Positions 54,294-63,943 of a stretch of 64,000 bases of DNA are shown here, piece after piece. Both the position numbers and the translations under genes were made by a program. Source of the DNA: Delftia acidovorans (GTDB lineage: Bacteria > Pseudomonadota > Gammaproteobacteria > Burkholderiales > Burkholderiaceae_C); contig JAITUC010000019.1 of NCBI GenBank assembly GCA_031286585.1, positions 124,001 to 188,000 of the forward strand, in the 5' to 3' direction. Numbering within the stretch: position 1 is the stretch's first letter; each line of letters begins with the position of its first letter. The notes beneath the pieces are model-generated. The model was not told the origin of the DNA, made no database searches, and saw only the letters and a program-made list of their open reading frames with translations.

Positions 54294-55154
54294 ATGCCAG
54301 ACACACCCCGCGCCAGCAGCGGCTGCAACGATTGCAGCTGCCAGCCCTCCCCCAGGAACACGCCTGCCCGCCCCGTCTTCGATGCACGGCCCGGCGCCGG
54401 CAAGCGCGGCTTTCTGCAGGATCTGCTGGCCGCCGCCATGGCGGCCGTGGCCCTGCCTGCTGCAGCCGCATCGGCCACAGCGACCCTGCCCGCCAGCCCG
54501 GGTTTCCAGCCGCCGCGCCGCCCCGGCGAGGCCGGCAAGCGCTACGGCATGCTGGTGGACCTGCGCCGCTGCATAGGCTGCCAGGCCTGCACGGTGAGCT
54601 GCTCCATGGAGAACTTGCCGCCGCTGGGCCAGTTCCGCACCACGGTGCTGCAGTACGAGGTGCAGCACGCGGGCCACGAGGACCTGCCGCCGGCCATGCT
54701 CAACCTGCCGCGCCTGTGCAACCACTGCGACAACCCGCCCTGCGTGCCGGTCTGCCCCGTGCAGGCCACCTTCCAGCGCAGCGACGGCATCGTGCTGGTG
54801 GACAACGAGCGCTGCGTGGGCTGCGGCTACTGCGTGCAGGCCTGCCCCTATGACGCGCGCTTCATCAACCACGAGACGCAGACCGCCGACAAGTGCACCT
54901 TCTGCGAGCACCGGCTGGAGGCCGGCCTGCTGCCGGCCTGCGTGGAAAGCTGCGTGGGCGGCGCGCGCGTGATCGGCGACCTCAACGACGAGGGCAGCGA
55001 GATCCGCCAGCGCATGCGCGAGCACGCCAAGGACCTCAAGGTGCTCAAGCCCGCCATGGGCACGGACCCGCATGTGTACTACCTGGGCCTGCCCGACGCC
55101 TTCGTCGAGGGCGTGGACGGACAGGCCAGCGTGCGGCTGGTCGCATCCCATTGA
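54294..55154 (+). CDS. ttrB: Tetrathionate reductase iron-sulfur subunit
   Basis: 286 residues. The N-terminus has a Cys-rich start (SGCNDCSCQ) and a KRGFLQDLLAAAMAAVALP segment, like a weak Tat signal. Four cysteine clusters follow: CIGCQACTVSC, CNHCDNPPCVPVC, CVGCGYCVQAC and CTFCEHRLEAGLLPAC. These bind four [4Fe-4S] centres that pass electrons from TtrC to TtrA. It is first in ttrBCA. Confidence 0.92.
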   Translation: MPDTPRASSGCNDCSCQPSPRNTPARPVFDARPGAGKRGFLQDLLAAAMAAVALPAAAASATATLPASPGFQPPRRPGEAGKRYGMLVDLRRCIGCQACTVSCSMENLPPLGQFRTTVLQYEVQHAGHEDLPPAMLNLPRLCNHCDNPPCVPVCPVQATFQRSDGIVLVDNERCVGCGYCVQACPYDARFINHETQTADKCTFCEHRLEAGLLPACVESCVGGARVIGDLNDEGSEIRQRMREHAKDLKVLKPAMGTDPHVYYLGLPDAFVEGVDGQASVRLVASH

Positions 55155-55170
55155 CCGCAAGGAGCACCGC

Positions 55171-56214
55171 ATGCACATCGTCGAACTCCTGACCCCCGCC
55201 TACGAATCGGCCTGGCTGCCCTGGGCCGTGCAGTACTTCTTCCTGGCCGGCATTGCCACGGGCGCCGCCCTGCTGGCCGCCGCCTGCGCCTGGGCGCCAC
55301 GCGCCAGCGCCATGGCGCGCCTGCTGCCTGCCGCCGTGCTGGTGCTGGCCGTGAGCGCCATCGCGGCGCCCGTGTCGCTGCTGGCCGACCTGCACCAGCC
55401 TGCGCGCTTCTGGCATTTCTATGCGCACTTCACGCCCTGGTCGTGGATGTCGGTGGGCGCCCTGCTGCTGCCGGTCTTCGTGGGACTGGCGCTGGCCTTC
55501 GTGCTGGCCTGGTGGCTGGGCCGGCCGCAGTGGCTGCGCTGGCTGGCACCGCTGCTGGCCGTGTCGGCGCTGACCATTACCGCCTATACCGGCGCCGAGC
55601 TGATGGCCGTGCGCTCGCGCCCGCTGTGGAACACGCTGTGGGTGCCGCTGAACCTGGCGCTCACGGGCTGGCTGGCCACCGTGGGCTGCATGCTGGTGAC
55701 GGCGCGCTTTCTGCCCGCCCGCCACCGCCCCGATGCCGGCGCCCTGCAGGCCCTGCGCGTGCTGGGCCTGGCACTGGCGCTGTGCCTGCTGGCCATGGTG
55801 GCGATCTGGACCGTTGCCGGCTGGCTGGGCCAGGGCCGCTCCTTCCAGGCGGCGCTGCAGCTGTGGCAGCAGTTCCCGGTCTGGCGGCTGAGCATGCTGG
55901 GCTCGGCCGTGGCGGGCGCCGCCTTGCTGTGGGCGCTGGCCCAGGGCGCAACGCGCATGGCCTGCCCGCGCTATACGCTGGCCCTGGGGCTGGGCCTGGC
56001 CCTTGCGGCCTGGGCCTTCCGCTGGGCGCTGTTCATGGGCGTGCAGGGCGTGCCCAAGTACGGCGCGGGCCTGTACATCTACCACATGCCGCTGGGCGGC
56101 GACGGCCTGCTGGGCATGCTGGGCGTGGCCGGCCTGTGCATTGCGCTGGTGACGCTGGCCACCTGGGCGCTGGAGCGGTTCCCCGCGCGCTCGGCAACGG
56201 CCCGCACCGTCTGA
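55171..56214 (+). CDS. ttrC: Tetrathionate reductase membrane subunit (NrfD-like)
   Basis: 347 residues from ATG 55171 with AAGGAG upstream. Nine or so hydrophobic segments make an NrfD/PsrC-type quinol dehydrogenase anchor. PVSLLADLHQPARFWHFYAH and TAYTGAELMAVRSRPLWN are conserved features. It oxidises quinol and feeds TtrB. It is 16 bases after ttrB and 77 bases before ttrA. Confidence 0.92.
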   Translation: MHIVELLTPAYESAWLPWAVQYFFLAGIATGAALLAAACAWAPRASAMARLLPAAVLVLAVSAIAAPVSLLADLHQPARFWHFYAHFTPWSWMSVGALLLPVFVGLALAFVLAWWLGRPQWLRWLAPLLAVSALTITAYTGAELMAVRSRPLWNTLWVPLNLALTGWLATVGCMLVTARFLPARHRPDAGALQALRVLGLALALCLLAMVAIWTVAGWLGQGRSFQAALQLWQQFPVWRLSMLGSAVAGAALLWALAQGATRMACPRYTLALGLGLALAAWAFRWALFMGVQGVPKYGAGLYIYHMPLGGDGLLGMLGVAGLCIALVTLATWALERFPARSATARTV

Positions 56215-56291
56215 CACCGCCGCCCCGGCGGCCCTCCCCCCTTCACGGAGCGCGGCCCGCCCCCTGCCGGCCGCGCCACAGAAAGCATTTC

Positions 56292-59200
56292 ATGACCGAC
56301 AAGAAGAAACTCCCCCAAGCTCCCGAAGATTCCCTGGATGCCGAGGCCGCCCGCCGGCGCCTGCTGCTGCGCGGGGGCCTCACCGCCGGTGGGCTGGCCG
56401 CGTTTGCAGCCGGCTACGGCGAGACGCTGGCGCGCGGCGCCAAGGGCCTGGTGGCAGGCACCTCGGGCACGCAAACGGCCAGCGCCACGCGCGGCAATTC
56501 GCTGACGCCCGAGTTCCGCATCGACCCGGCCACGGGCGCGCTCGCCACCCAGCCCGGCCAGGTGGTCAGCCCGTCCAGCTGCCTGGGCTGCTGGACGCAG
56601 TGCGGCGTGCGCGTGCGTGTCGATACCGCCAGCAACCGCATCCTGCGCGTGGCCGGCAACCCCTACCACCCGCTGGCCACCACGCGCCCGGCCGCCATGG
56701 AGGAGCCCGTGCGCGAGGTCTACGCCAAACTGGGCAAGGAGCTGGGCCTGGAGGGCCGGGCCACGGCCTGCGCGCGCGGCTCGTCCATGCTGGAGCACCA
56801 GAGCGCGCCGCACCGCGTGCTCACCCCGCTCAAGCGCGTGGGCCCGCGCGGCAGCGGCCGCTGGCAGAGCATTTCCTTCGAGCAGCTGGTGCAGGAGGTG
56901 TGCGAGGGCGGTGACCTGTTCGGCGAAGGCCAGGTCGAGGGCCTGCGCGCCATCTGGGACACCAGGACGCCGCTGGACGCCGACAACCCCGAGTTCGGCC
57001 CGCGCTCCAACCAGCTGCTGGTGACCGATGCCTCCAACGAAGGCCGCGCCCAGCTGCTGCGCCGCTTTGCGGGGCCGTCCTTCGGCACCGTGAACGTCAG
57101 CAACCACAGCGCCTACTGCGGCCAGAGCTTTCGCGTGGGTGCCGCCGCCGCGCTGGGCGACCTGCCCGGCATGCCGCACGGCAAGCCCGACTGGAGCCAT
57201 GCCAGCTTCGGCCTGTTCATCGGCGCGGCGCCTGCGCAGTCCGGCAACCCCTTCCAGCGCCAGGGCCGCGAGCTGGCCGAGGCCCGCTCGCGCGAGGACA
57301 ACCGTTTCCGCTACGTGGTGGTCTCGCCCGTGCTGCCGACCTCGTCCAGCCTGGCTGCGGGCAGCGGCAACCGCTGGCTGGCCGTCAAGCCGGCCAGCGA
57401 CCTGGCCCTGGCCATGGCGCTGATCCGCGTCATCCTGGACGAGACGCGTTATGACTCGGGCTTTCTGTCCCAACCCGGCCCGGCCGCCATGCAGGCCGCG
57501 GGAGAAGCCTCCTGGAGCAATGCCACGCACCTGCTGATCGACGAACCCGGGCATCCGCGCCACGGCAGCTTTCTGCGCGGTGCGGACCTGGGCTGGGCCC
57601 TGCCTGCACCGGCCGAAGAGGGCAAGCCGGCCCAGGACGTGTTCGTGGTGCAGCGCGCCGACGGCAGCCTGGCGCCCCACACCCAGGCCGAGCCTGCGCA
57701 GTTGATGGTGCGCACCCGCGTGGCCGTGCCCGGCCTGAAAGCCGAAGGCGCGGGCCAGGCTCCCGAGCTGTCGGTCTGCTCCTCCCTGGCCAAGCTGCAT
57801 GAGCAGGCCAGCCTCAAGACGCTGGACGAATACGCCGCGCTGTGCGGCGTGGCGCGCGGCGAGATCGAGGCACTGGCGCGCGAGTTCACCAGCCATGGCA
57901 AGCGCGCCGTGGCCGATGCGCATGGCGGCACCATGAGCGGCGCGGGCTTCTACACCGCCTATGCCATCAGCATGCTCAACACCCTGGTGGGCAACCTCAA
58001 CGTGCAGGGTGGCCTGGTGCTGGATGCCGGCCCGTTCGGCCCCTTCGGCCCCGGCCCGCGCTATGACTTCGCCAACTTCGAGGGCAAGGCCAAGCCGCGC
58101 GGACTGGCGCTGTCGCGCCACCGCCAGCCCTACGAGAAAAGCGCGGAGTTCCAGCGCAAGCGCGAGGGCCAGGCCGAGGACAGCAAGGCCTACCCCGCCG
58201 CCCAGGCGCCGTGGTACCCGGCCGTGGGCGGCCTGTCCAGCGAGATGCTGGCCAGCGCGCTGGCCGGCTACCCCTACCGCGCCAAAGTGTGGATCAACCA
58301 CATGAGCAACCCTGTCTACGGCATTGCCGGCTTTCGCAATGCGCTGGTGGACGATCTCAAGGACCCGAAGAAGCTGCCGCTGATCGTCTCCATCGACCCC
58401 TTCATCAACGAGACCAGTGCGCTGGCCGATTTCATCGTGCCCGATACCGTGACCTATGAAAGCTGGGGCATCTCCGCGCCCTGGGCCGACGTGGTCGCCA
58501 AAAGCTCCACCGTGCGCTGGCCCGTGGTGGAGCCCGCCGTGGCGCGCACAGCCAGCGGCCAGCCCGTGAACGTGGAGAGCTTCCTCTTCGCCGTGGCGGA
58601 CAGGCTGGGCCTGCCGGGCTTTGGCGAGGCCGCCATCAAGGACGCCCAGGGCCAGCCCCATGCGCTGCGCTCGGCCGAGGACTTCTTCATCCACGCCCTG
58701 GCCAACGTCGCCTGGGCAGGCGGCAAGGCCGTGCCGCCTGCCAGCGATGACGACATCGCCATCACCGGCGTGGACAGGCTGGTGCCCGCGCTGCGCCAGC
58801 GACTGAAGGACGACGAGTGGCGCCAGGTGGCCATGCTGCTGACGCGCGGCGGACGCTTCGACCGCATCGAGGACGCGTGGAAGGACGGCCAGACCCGCAA
58901 GGCCCACGCGCCGGCCCTGCAGGTCTGGAGCGAGGAGCTGGCCCGCATGCGCCACGCCATGACGGGCGAGCGCTACAGCGGCTGTCCCACCTGGTACCCG
59001 GCGCGACTGGCCGACGGCAGCGCCATGCGCACGCATTTTGGCGAGCAGCAGTGGCCGCTGCTGCTGACCTCGTACAAGTCCAACCTGATGAGTTCCATGT
59101 CGATTGCCGTCTCGCGGCTGCGCCAGGTGCATCCGCACAACCCGGTGTCGCTGCACCAGGAGGACGCCGAGCGGCTGGGCATCGCCAACGGCGACACGGT

Positions 59201-59492
59201 GCGCATCCGCACGCCGGGCGGCGCGGTGACGGCCGTGGCCATGGTGCGCGACGGCGTGATGCCGGGGACCGTGGCCATCGAGCACGGCTACGGCCACCGC
59301 GAGCTGGGCGCAGGCCGCCACAGCATCGACGGCCAGCCCATGCCGGTCAACGCCGGGCACGCCAATGGCGTGAACCTCAATGACCTGGGCTTTGCCGATC
59401 CCACGCGGCCCGGCTGCAGGAACGTGTGGGTGGACTGGGTGTCGGGCGCCGCGGTGCGCCAGGGGCTGCCTGCGCGCATCGAGAAGGTCTGA
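56292..59492 (+). CDS. ttrA: Tetrathionate reductase molybdopterin subunit
   Basis: 1066 residues from ATG 56292. A Tat signal is RRRLLLRGGLTAGGLAAFAA. The first Fe-S site reads CLGCWTQCGVRV with a later Cys in TACARGSS. The molybdopterin-binding regions include SAYCGQSFRVGAAAAL and a C-terminal domain with LTSYKSNLMSSMSIAVSRLR. It reduces tetrathionate to thiosulfate in the periplasm. Length is near that of TtrA (~1020). Its stop directly abuts the stop of the efflux lipoprotein gene. Confidence 0.9.
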   Translation: MTDKKKLPQAPEDSLDAEAARRRLLLRGGLTAGGLAAFAAGYGETLARGAKGLVAGTSGTQTASATRGNSLTPEFRIDPATGALATQPGQVVSPSSCLGCWTQCGVRVRVDTASNRILRVAGNPYHPLATTRPAAMEEPVREVYAKLGKELGLEGRATACARGSSMLEHQSAPHRVLTPLKRVGPRGSGRWQSISFEQLVQEVCEGGDLFGEGQVEGLRAIWDTRTPLDADNPEFGPRSNQLLVTDASNEGRAQLLRRFAGPSFGTVNVSNHSAYCGQSFRVGAAAALGDLPGMPHGKPDWSHASFGLFIGAAPAQSGNPFQRQGRELAEARSREDNRFRYVVVSPVLPTSSSLAAGSGNRWLAVKPASDLALAMALIRVILDETRYDSGFLSQPGPAAMQAAGEASWSNATHLLIDEPGHPRHGSFLRGADLGWALPAPAEEGKPAQDVFVVQRADGSLAPHTQAEPAQLMVRTRVAVPGLKAEGAGQAPELSVCSSLAKLHEQASLKTLDEYAALCGVARGEIEALAREFTSHGKRAVADAHGGTMSGAGFYTAYAISMLNTLVGNLNVQGGLVLDAGPFGPFGPGPRYDFANFEGKAKPRGLALSRHRQPYEKSAEFQRKREGQAEDSKAYPAAQAPWYPAVGGLSSEMLASALAGYPYRAKVWINHMSNPVYGIAGFRNALVDDLKDPKKLPLIVSIDPFINETSALADFIVPDTVTYESWGISAPWADVVAKSSTVRWPVVEPAVARTASGQPVNVESFLFAVADRLGLPGFGEAAIKDAQGQPHALRSAEDFFIHALANVAWAGGKAVPPASDDDIAITGVDRLVPALRQRLKDDEWRQVAMLLTRGGRFDRIEDAWKDGQTRKAHAPALQVWSEELARMRHAMTGERYSGCPTWYPARLADGSAMRTHFGEQQWPLLLTSYKSNLMSSMSIAVSRLRQVHPHNPVSLHQEDAERLGIANGDTVRIRTPGGAVTAVAMVRDGVMPGTVAIEHGYGHRELGAGRHSIDGQPMPVNAGHANGVNLNDLGFADPTRPGCRNVWVDWVSGAAVRQGLPARIEKV

Positions 59493-60944
59493 TCAGCGTA
59501 TGGGGCTGGCGGCTGGCGTGGCGGCGGCCTGCCAGCCCCCGCCCAGCGCCTGGTACAGCGCAATGGCGTTTTCCAGCTGGCTCTGGCGCAGGCGTATCAC
59601 GTCCTGCTGCGCCTGGAAGAGATTGCGCTGGGCGTCGAGCTCTTCCAGGTAGCTGGCGTAGCCGGCCTCGTAGCGGTCCTTGGCAAAGCCCAGGGAGCGC
59701 TGCAGCACCGCCTCGCGCTCGCTGGCATGCTGCCACTGCGACTGCAGGCGCTGGGTGCCGACCAGGGCGTTTTCCACATCGGCCAGCGCCTTGATCACCA
59801 CGCCGCGGTAGGCGTAGGCGGCCTGGTCGCGCTGGGCGGTCACGGCGTCGAACTGGCCCTGCAGCCGCCCGCCCGTGAACAGCGGCGCCAGCACGCTGCC
59901 GCCCAGCGCCCAGACCGTGGCCGGGTGGTATTGCAGGGCGTTGACCAGCAGGCTGCCGGCGCTGGCCGTCAGCGAGACCTGGGGCAGGAAGGCGGTGCGC
60001 TGCACGGCCAGGCTTTCGTCCGCCGCCGCCAGTTGCAGCTGGGCGCGTGCAATGTCGGGGCGGCGCTGCAGCAAGGCCGAGGGCAGGCCTGCGGCCGGCG
60101 CGGGCGGCGGCGCGCCCAGCGTGGCGGGCTGGGAGCTTTGCTGTGCGGTTTGCGCCATGAGTACTGCCGCCTGCTCGTCACCCTCGCCCCCCGCCAGCAG
60201 CAGCAGCGCCGTGCGCTGGCGCGCCAGCGACAGCTCCAATTGCTCCACGGCCTGCTGCACGGCCTGCAGTTCGGCCTGGGCCTGCGTCAGCTGCAATTGC
60301 GAGGTGTAGCCCACGCGCGCCTGCTCGTCGGCCAGGCGCAGGGCCTGTTCGCGCGAGCGGACCGTGGCCTGCGCCACGGCCAGCTGCGACTGCAGCGAGC
60401 GCAGGCCCACATAGGCCTGGGCCGTGGTGGCGGCCACGGCCAGGGCCACGGCGTCGCGGTCGGCCTCGCTGGCCTGCAGCCGCAGGGCAGCGGCCTTTTC
60501 CTGGTGGGCGATGCGGCCCCACAGATCCGGCTCCCAGCTGGCCTGCAGGCCCGGCTGTACCGAACGCGTGTGCGTCAGGCCCCGTGCGCCCAGGCTGCGG
60601 CCCGTGGAGGCGCCGGCCGTGGCCGAGACCTGGGGCAGCCCCGCCGCGCCGGCCACGTCCAGGTTGGCCCGCGCCTCATCCACGCGCGACAGGGCCAGCA
60701 GCACATCGTTGTTGCGGGACTGGGCCAGTTCCACCCAGCGCGTGAGCAGCGGATCGCCAAAGGCCTGCCACCACGACGCCTGGACGGCGGCGGCCGGCTC
60801 CTGCCCTGCCCCGCCCCACTGGGCGGGCATGGCGGGCCGGGCCGCTTCAGGCGCAGTGCTCAGCGGCGGCACGCTGCAGCCGGCCAGCGCGGCAGCGCAG
60901 GCCATGGCCAGGACAAGAGCCTGGGCACGGGCACGGGCGGTCAT
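59493..60944 (-). CDS. NodT-family outer-membrane efflux lipoprotein
   Basis: 483 residues from ATG 60944. Lipobox LAGC (Cys23). Two OEP repeats give the TolC-like barrel/tunnel: WWQAFGDPLLTRWVELAQSR, LLQRRPDIARAQLQLAAADE. It completes a tripartite pump with the EmrA- and EmrB-like proteins. The start overlaps the EmrA-like stop (ATGA). Confidence 0.93.
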   Translation of the reverse strand: MTARARAQALVLAMACAAALAGCSVPPLSTAPEAARPAMPAQWGGAGQEPAAAVQASWWQAFGDPLLTRWVELAQSRNNDVLLALSRVDEARANLDVAGAAGLPQVSATAGASTGRSLGARGLTHTRSVQPGLQASWEPDLWGRIAHQEKAAALRLQASEADRDAVALAVAATTAQAYVGLRSLQSQLAVAQATVRSREQALRLADEQARVGYTSQLQLTQAQAELQAVQQAVEQLELSLARQRTALLLLAGGEGDEQAAVLMAQTAQQSSQPATLGAPPPAPAAGLPSALLQRRPDIARAQLQLAAADESLAVQRTAFLPQVSLTASAGSLLVNALQYHPATVWALGGSVLAPLFTGGRLQGQFDAVTAQRDQAAYAYRGVVIKALADVENALVGTQRLQSQWQHASEREAVLQRSLGFAKDRYEAGYASYLEELDAQRNLFQAQQDVIRLRQSQLENAIALYQALGGGWQAAATPAASPIR

Positions 60945-62137
60945 TGCCGGACCTCCTGCGAGGGGGCCGGTTGCGAAGCCTGGGGCAATGTCTGTCGAGG
61001 CTCGGGCTGTGCCGTATCCAGCCGCACCACCACCGACATGCCAGCGCGCAGCCGGGCGGCCAGTTCCTGGTCGGGATCGATGGCAATCTTGACCGGCAGG
61101 CGCTGCACGACCTTGGTGAAGTTGCCCGTGGCGTTGTCGGCCTTGAGCACGCTGAATTCCGAGCCCGTGGCCGGCGCGATCTCCAGCACGCGGCCCGTGA
61201 GGTGGGCGCCGCCCAGCGCATCGACGCTGAAGCGCACGGACTGGCCTATGCGCACCTGGGCGGTCTGGGTTTCCTTGAAGTTGGCCACCACCCACAGCGT
61301 GTGCGGCACCACGTACATGAGCTGGGAGCCTGCCGTGACGTACTGGCCCCGGCGCACGCCCACCTCGCTGACCTGGCCATCGCCGGGCGCATGCACCACG
61401 GTGTTGTCCAGGTTGATCTGGGCCTGGCGCAGCTGGGCCTCGGCCATCTGGACCTGGGCTTCCAGCGAGGCGCGGTTCACCGTCGTCGCCTTGATCTTCT
61501 GGGCATTGATCTCGATGTCGGCCTGGGCCTTGGCCACGTTGGTGGCCGCCAGCCGCGCGGTGGCGCGCACCTTGTCGCGCTCGTTGAACGAGACGGAGCC
61601 GCGCTCGGACAGTGCCTGCACGCGCTGCAGTTCGGCTGCGGCACGGTCGGATTCGGCCTGCGCCGCCGCCAGGCCCGCGCGGCTGGCACCCAGCGTGGCG
61701 CGGTTCTGGGCCTGGGTCTGGTCGGCATTGGCCAGTTGGGCGCGCGCATTGGCCAACTGGGCCTGCGCCTGGGCCTGGGCGGCTTCGTAGGTGCGTGCAT
61801 CGATGCGCACCAGGGGCTGGCCGGCCTTGACGTTCTCGTAGTCCTGCACCAGCACCTCGGTCACATAGCCGCTGACCTGGGGCGCGAGCACGGTGACGGC
61901 GCCGCGTACATAGGCGTTGTCGGTGCTGACCACGGTGCCCGCGAAGGGAAACAGGTTCCAGGCGCGCAGCACCAGCAGCACGCCGGCCAGCGCAACCACC
62001 AGCATGACCAGCACGCTGCGCAGCGAGGGCTTGATGAGCTTGGGCGACGGGGATGGCGCAGGCGGGGATACGGGCGCTGGTGCAGCGGCGGGAGCCGTGG
62101 CGGTCGTGCCGCCGTTGGAATTCGTGGAATCACTCAT
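60941..62137 (-). CDS. EmrA-like membrane-fusion protein (HlyD family)
   Basis: 398 residues from ATG 62137. A Pro-rich cytoplasmic start and one membrane helix (about 41-60) are followed by the lipoyl/hairpin structure: TDNAYVRGAVTVLAPQVSGY, a long coiled coil, then VVHAPGDGQVSEVGVRRGQY and a beta-barrel part. It links the inner-membrane pump to the outer-membrane lipoprotein. Confidence 0.93.
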   Translation of the reverse strand: MSDSTNSNGGTTATAPAAAPAPVSPPAPSPSPKLIKPSLRSVLVMLVVALAGVLLVLRAWNLFPFAGTVVSTDNAYVRGAVTVLAPQVSGYVTEVLVQDYENVKAGQPLVRIDARTYEAAQAQAQAQLANARAQLANADQTQAQNRATLGASRAGLAAAQAESDRAAAELQRVQALSERGSVSFNERDKVRATARLAATNVAKAQADIEINAQKIKATTVNRASLEAQVQMAEAQLRQAQINLDNTVVHAPGDGQVSEVGVRRGQYVTAGSQLMYVVPHTLWVVANFKETQTAQVRIGQSVRFSVDALGGAHLTGRVLEIAPATGSEFSVLKADNATGNFTKVVQRLPVKIAIDPDQELAARLRAGMSVVVRLDTAQPEPRQTLPQASQPAPSQEVRQ

Positions 62138-62166
62138 GTTGTTGTCTTTTCTCTGGGCGAACGGAT

Positions 62167-63942
62167 TCAGGCACGGGCGACCGGCTGGGTGGGCGGCTGG
62201 CCCGGTGCGTCCTGCGGCGCGGCGGCATCGGTGCCGCGCATGGCCGAGGCATCGGCGGCTGCGGCACGCATGCGCTCCACAAAGGCGCGCTGGCGTGCGC
62301 GGCCGGCCAGGGCCAGCATCCACAGCAGGTAGAGCACGGCCACGCCGGCCGTGAGCGCGAACACATCGTTGTAGGCGCGCACATTGGCCTCGCGGCGTGC
62401 GGCCTGCGCCAGCTGGGCCGTGCCCTGGGCCGCGCGCAGGGCGGGGTCGGCAATGACGCGGGCCAGGCTTTGCTGCTGCAGGCGCAGGCGGTCGGCCACG
62501 ATGGGGTCGGTGGGATCGACATCGGCCACGATGGCGGCCGAGTACACCTGCTCGCGGTGCATCTGGTAGGTGCTGAGCAGGGCCGAGCCCATGAGCGCGC
62601 CCATGGCCTGGGTCATCGATATGGTGACGATGGCCGTGAGCATGTAGTGCGCCCCGAACTTCAGGCCCTGCACCACGCCGATCAGCATCAGCGGCCCCAT
62701 GAACAGGCCTGCGCCCACGGCCATCAGGAACTGGCTGCCGAAGAAGTCCTCGGGCCGGGTCAGGCTGGTGCGGCTGTGGTCCAGCCAGGCCGCCAGCGCG
62801 AACAGCACGATGGAGCCCACGATCTGCTTGCCCATGTTCTCCAGCCCGAAGGTCAGCGCCGACACGGCAATGCCCACGATGGTGCCCAGCAGGATGACGA
62901 TGAACAGCGGCTGCATCTGGTCCACCGTCATGCCCAGCATGCGCTGCATGCCGATCACGCCATAGGTCTGCTCGGTGGTCAGAAAGCGCAGCAGCAGCGC
63001 GCCGATCACGAAGCGCACCGTGGGCGCCAGCACGAACCAGCGCGTCTGCAGCATGGGGTTGCGGCGGTGGTGCTCGATGTAGAGCGCCACGCTCAGCAGG
63101 ACGATGGAGCCGATCAGCATCCAGGCCAGCCAGGGCGTGTCCAGCCACCAGTGGTTGTAGCCCTGCACCAGCACGGCGATCAGCAGGCCCACGCCGGGCA
63201 CCATGAGGAAGAAGGTCAGGAAGTCCAACCGCTCGAAGCTGCGGATATGCACGCCCGGCGGCAGCTTGAGCACCACCACGCCCGCGAACGAGATCAGGGC
63301 CAGGCCGGCCTCGAACAGGTAGAGGTTGTGCCACTCGCTGTTGAACAGCAGGCCCGGCGAGAGGATCCAGGCCAGCGGCGTGGCGATCTGCCCCAGGCCC
63401 ACGCCGATCACCAGCATCTTGAGCACATGCTTGCGCGGCGCCGCCTGCAGCATGTAGAGCGTGCCCAGCGTGCTGCAGGTGGCGCCCGCCAGGCCGCTGG
63501 CCGCGCGTAGCATGAGCAGGCTGGTGTAGCTGCCCAGCACCAGGTGCAGCAGCGTCAGCAGCGCATACAGGCCCAGGCCGATCTCGGCGAACAGCCGCAT
63601 GCCGAACTGCTGGCGGAACTTGTAGACCAGCAGGTTGGCTGTCATGTTGAGCATCACGTAGGCGCCGGTCAGCCACGCGGCCTCGGACGAGGTCAGCCCC
63701 ATCTGCCCCTGGATGGTGGGCAGGTTGGCCGTGAACAGTGCATTGCCCAAACCGCCCGTCAACGCCACCAGCACGGCGATCAGGCCGTAGGCGGCGCGCA
63801 CGGCCGGCTGGTGCAGCGGCATGGAGGGCGAGCCCGGCAGGCTGGGCTTTTCATGCTCCTCCCAGTCCGGCGGGGGCTTCAGGTAGACGACGGGGGGCGA
63901 AGGGGGCAGCACGGGCCCCGGTGGAGTGGGCGTGGTGGCCAT
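62167..63942 (-). CDS. EmrB-like DHA2 drug:H+ antiporter
   Basis: 591 residues from ATG 63942. Fourteen membrane segments are expected. It has a long Pro-rich N-terminus (about 40 residues) before helix 1 and a cytosolic C-terminal tail. The DHA2 pattern includes ANLPTIQGQMGLTSSEAAWL and the large loop near DPTDPIVADRLRLQQQ. It exports hydrophobic drugs or organic solutes with EmrA and the NodT-like protein. It is 29 bases upstream of the EmrA-like gene. Confidence 0.93.
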   Translation of the reverse strand: MATTPTPPGPVLPPSPPVVYLKPPPDWEEHEKPSLPGSPSMPLHQPAVRAAYGLIAVLVALTGGLGNALFTANLPTIQGQMGLTSSEAAWLTGAYVMLNMTANLLVYKFRQQFGMRLFAEIGLGLYALLTLLHLVLGSYTSLLMLRAASGLAGATCSTLGTLYMLQAAPRKHVLKMLVIGVGLGQIATPLAWILSPGLLFNSEWHNLYLFEAGLALISFAGVVVLKLPPGVHIRSFERLDFLTFFLMVPGVGLLIAVLVQGYNHWWLDTPWLAWMLIGSIVLLSVALYIEHHRRNPMLQTRWFVLAPTVRFVIGALLLRFLTTEQTYGVIGMQRMLGMTVDQMQPLFIVILLGTIVGIAVSALTFGLENMGKQIVGSIVLFALAAWLDHSRTSLTRPEDFFGSQFLMAVGAGLFMGPLMLIGVVQGLKFGAHYMLTAIVTISMTQAMGALMGSALLSTYQMHREQVYSAAIVADVDPTDPIVADRLRLQQQSLARVIADPALRAAQGTAQLAQAARREANVRAYNDVFALTAGVAVLYLLWMLALAGRARQRAFVERMRAAAADASAMRGTDAAAPQDAPGQPPTQPVARA

Positions 63943-63943
63943 G

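Noticed and set aside
56079-59360. 1093-codon open frame antisense to ttrA
   Set aside because: High GC third positions of ttrA keep the antisense frame open. The translation is His/Gly/Ala-rich without domains. Similar long shadows occur opposite alaS (6246-8261) and the efflux genes (59727-61790).
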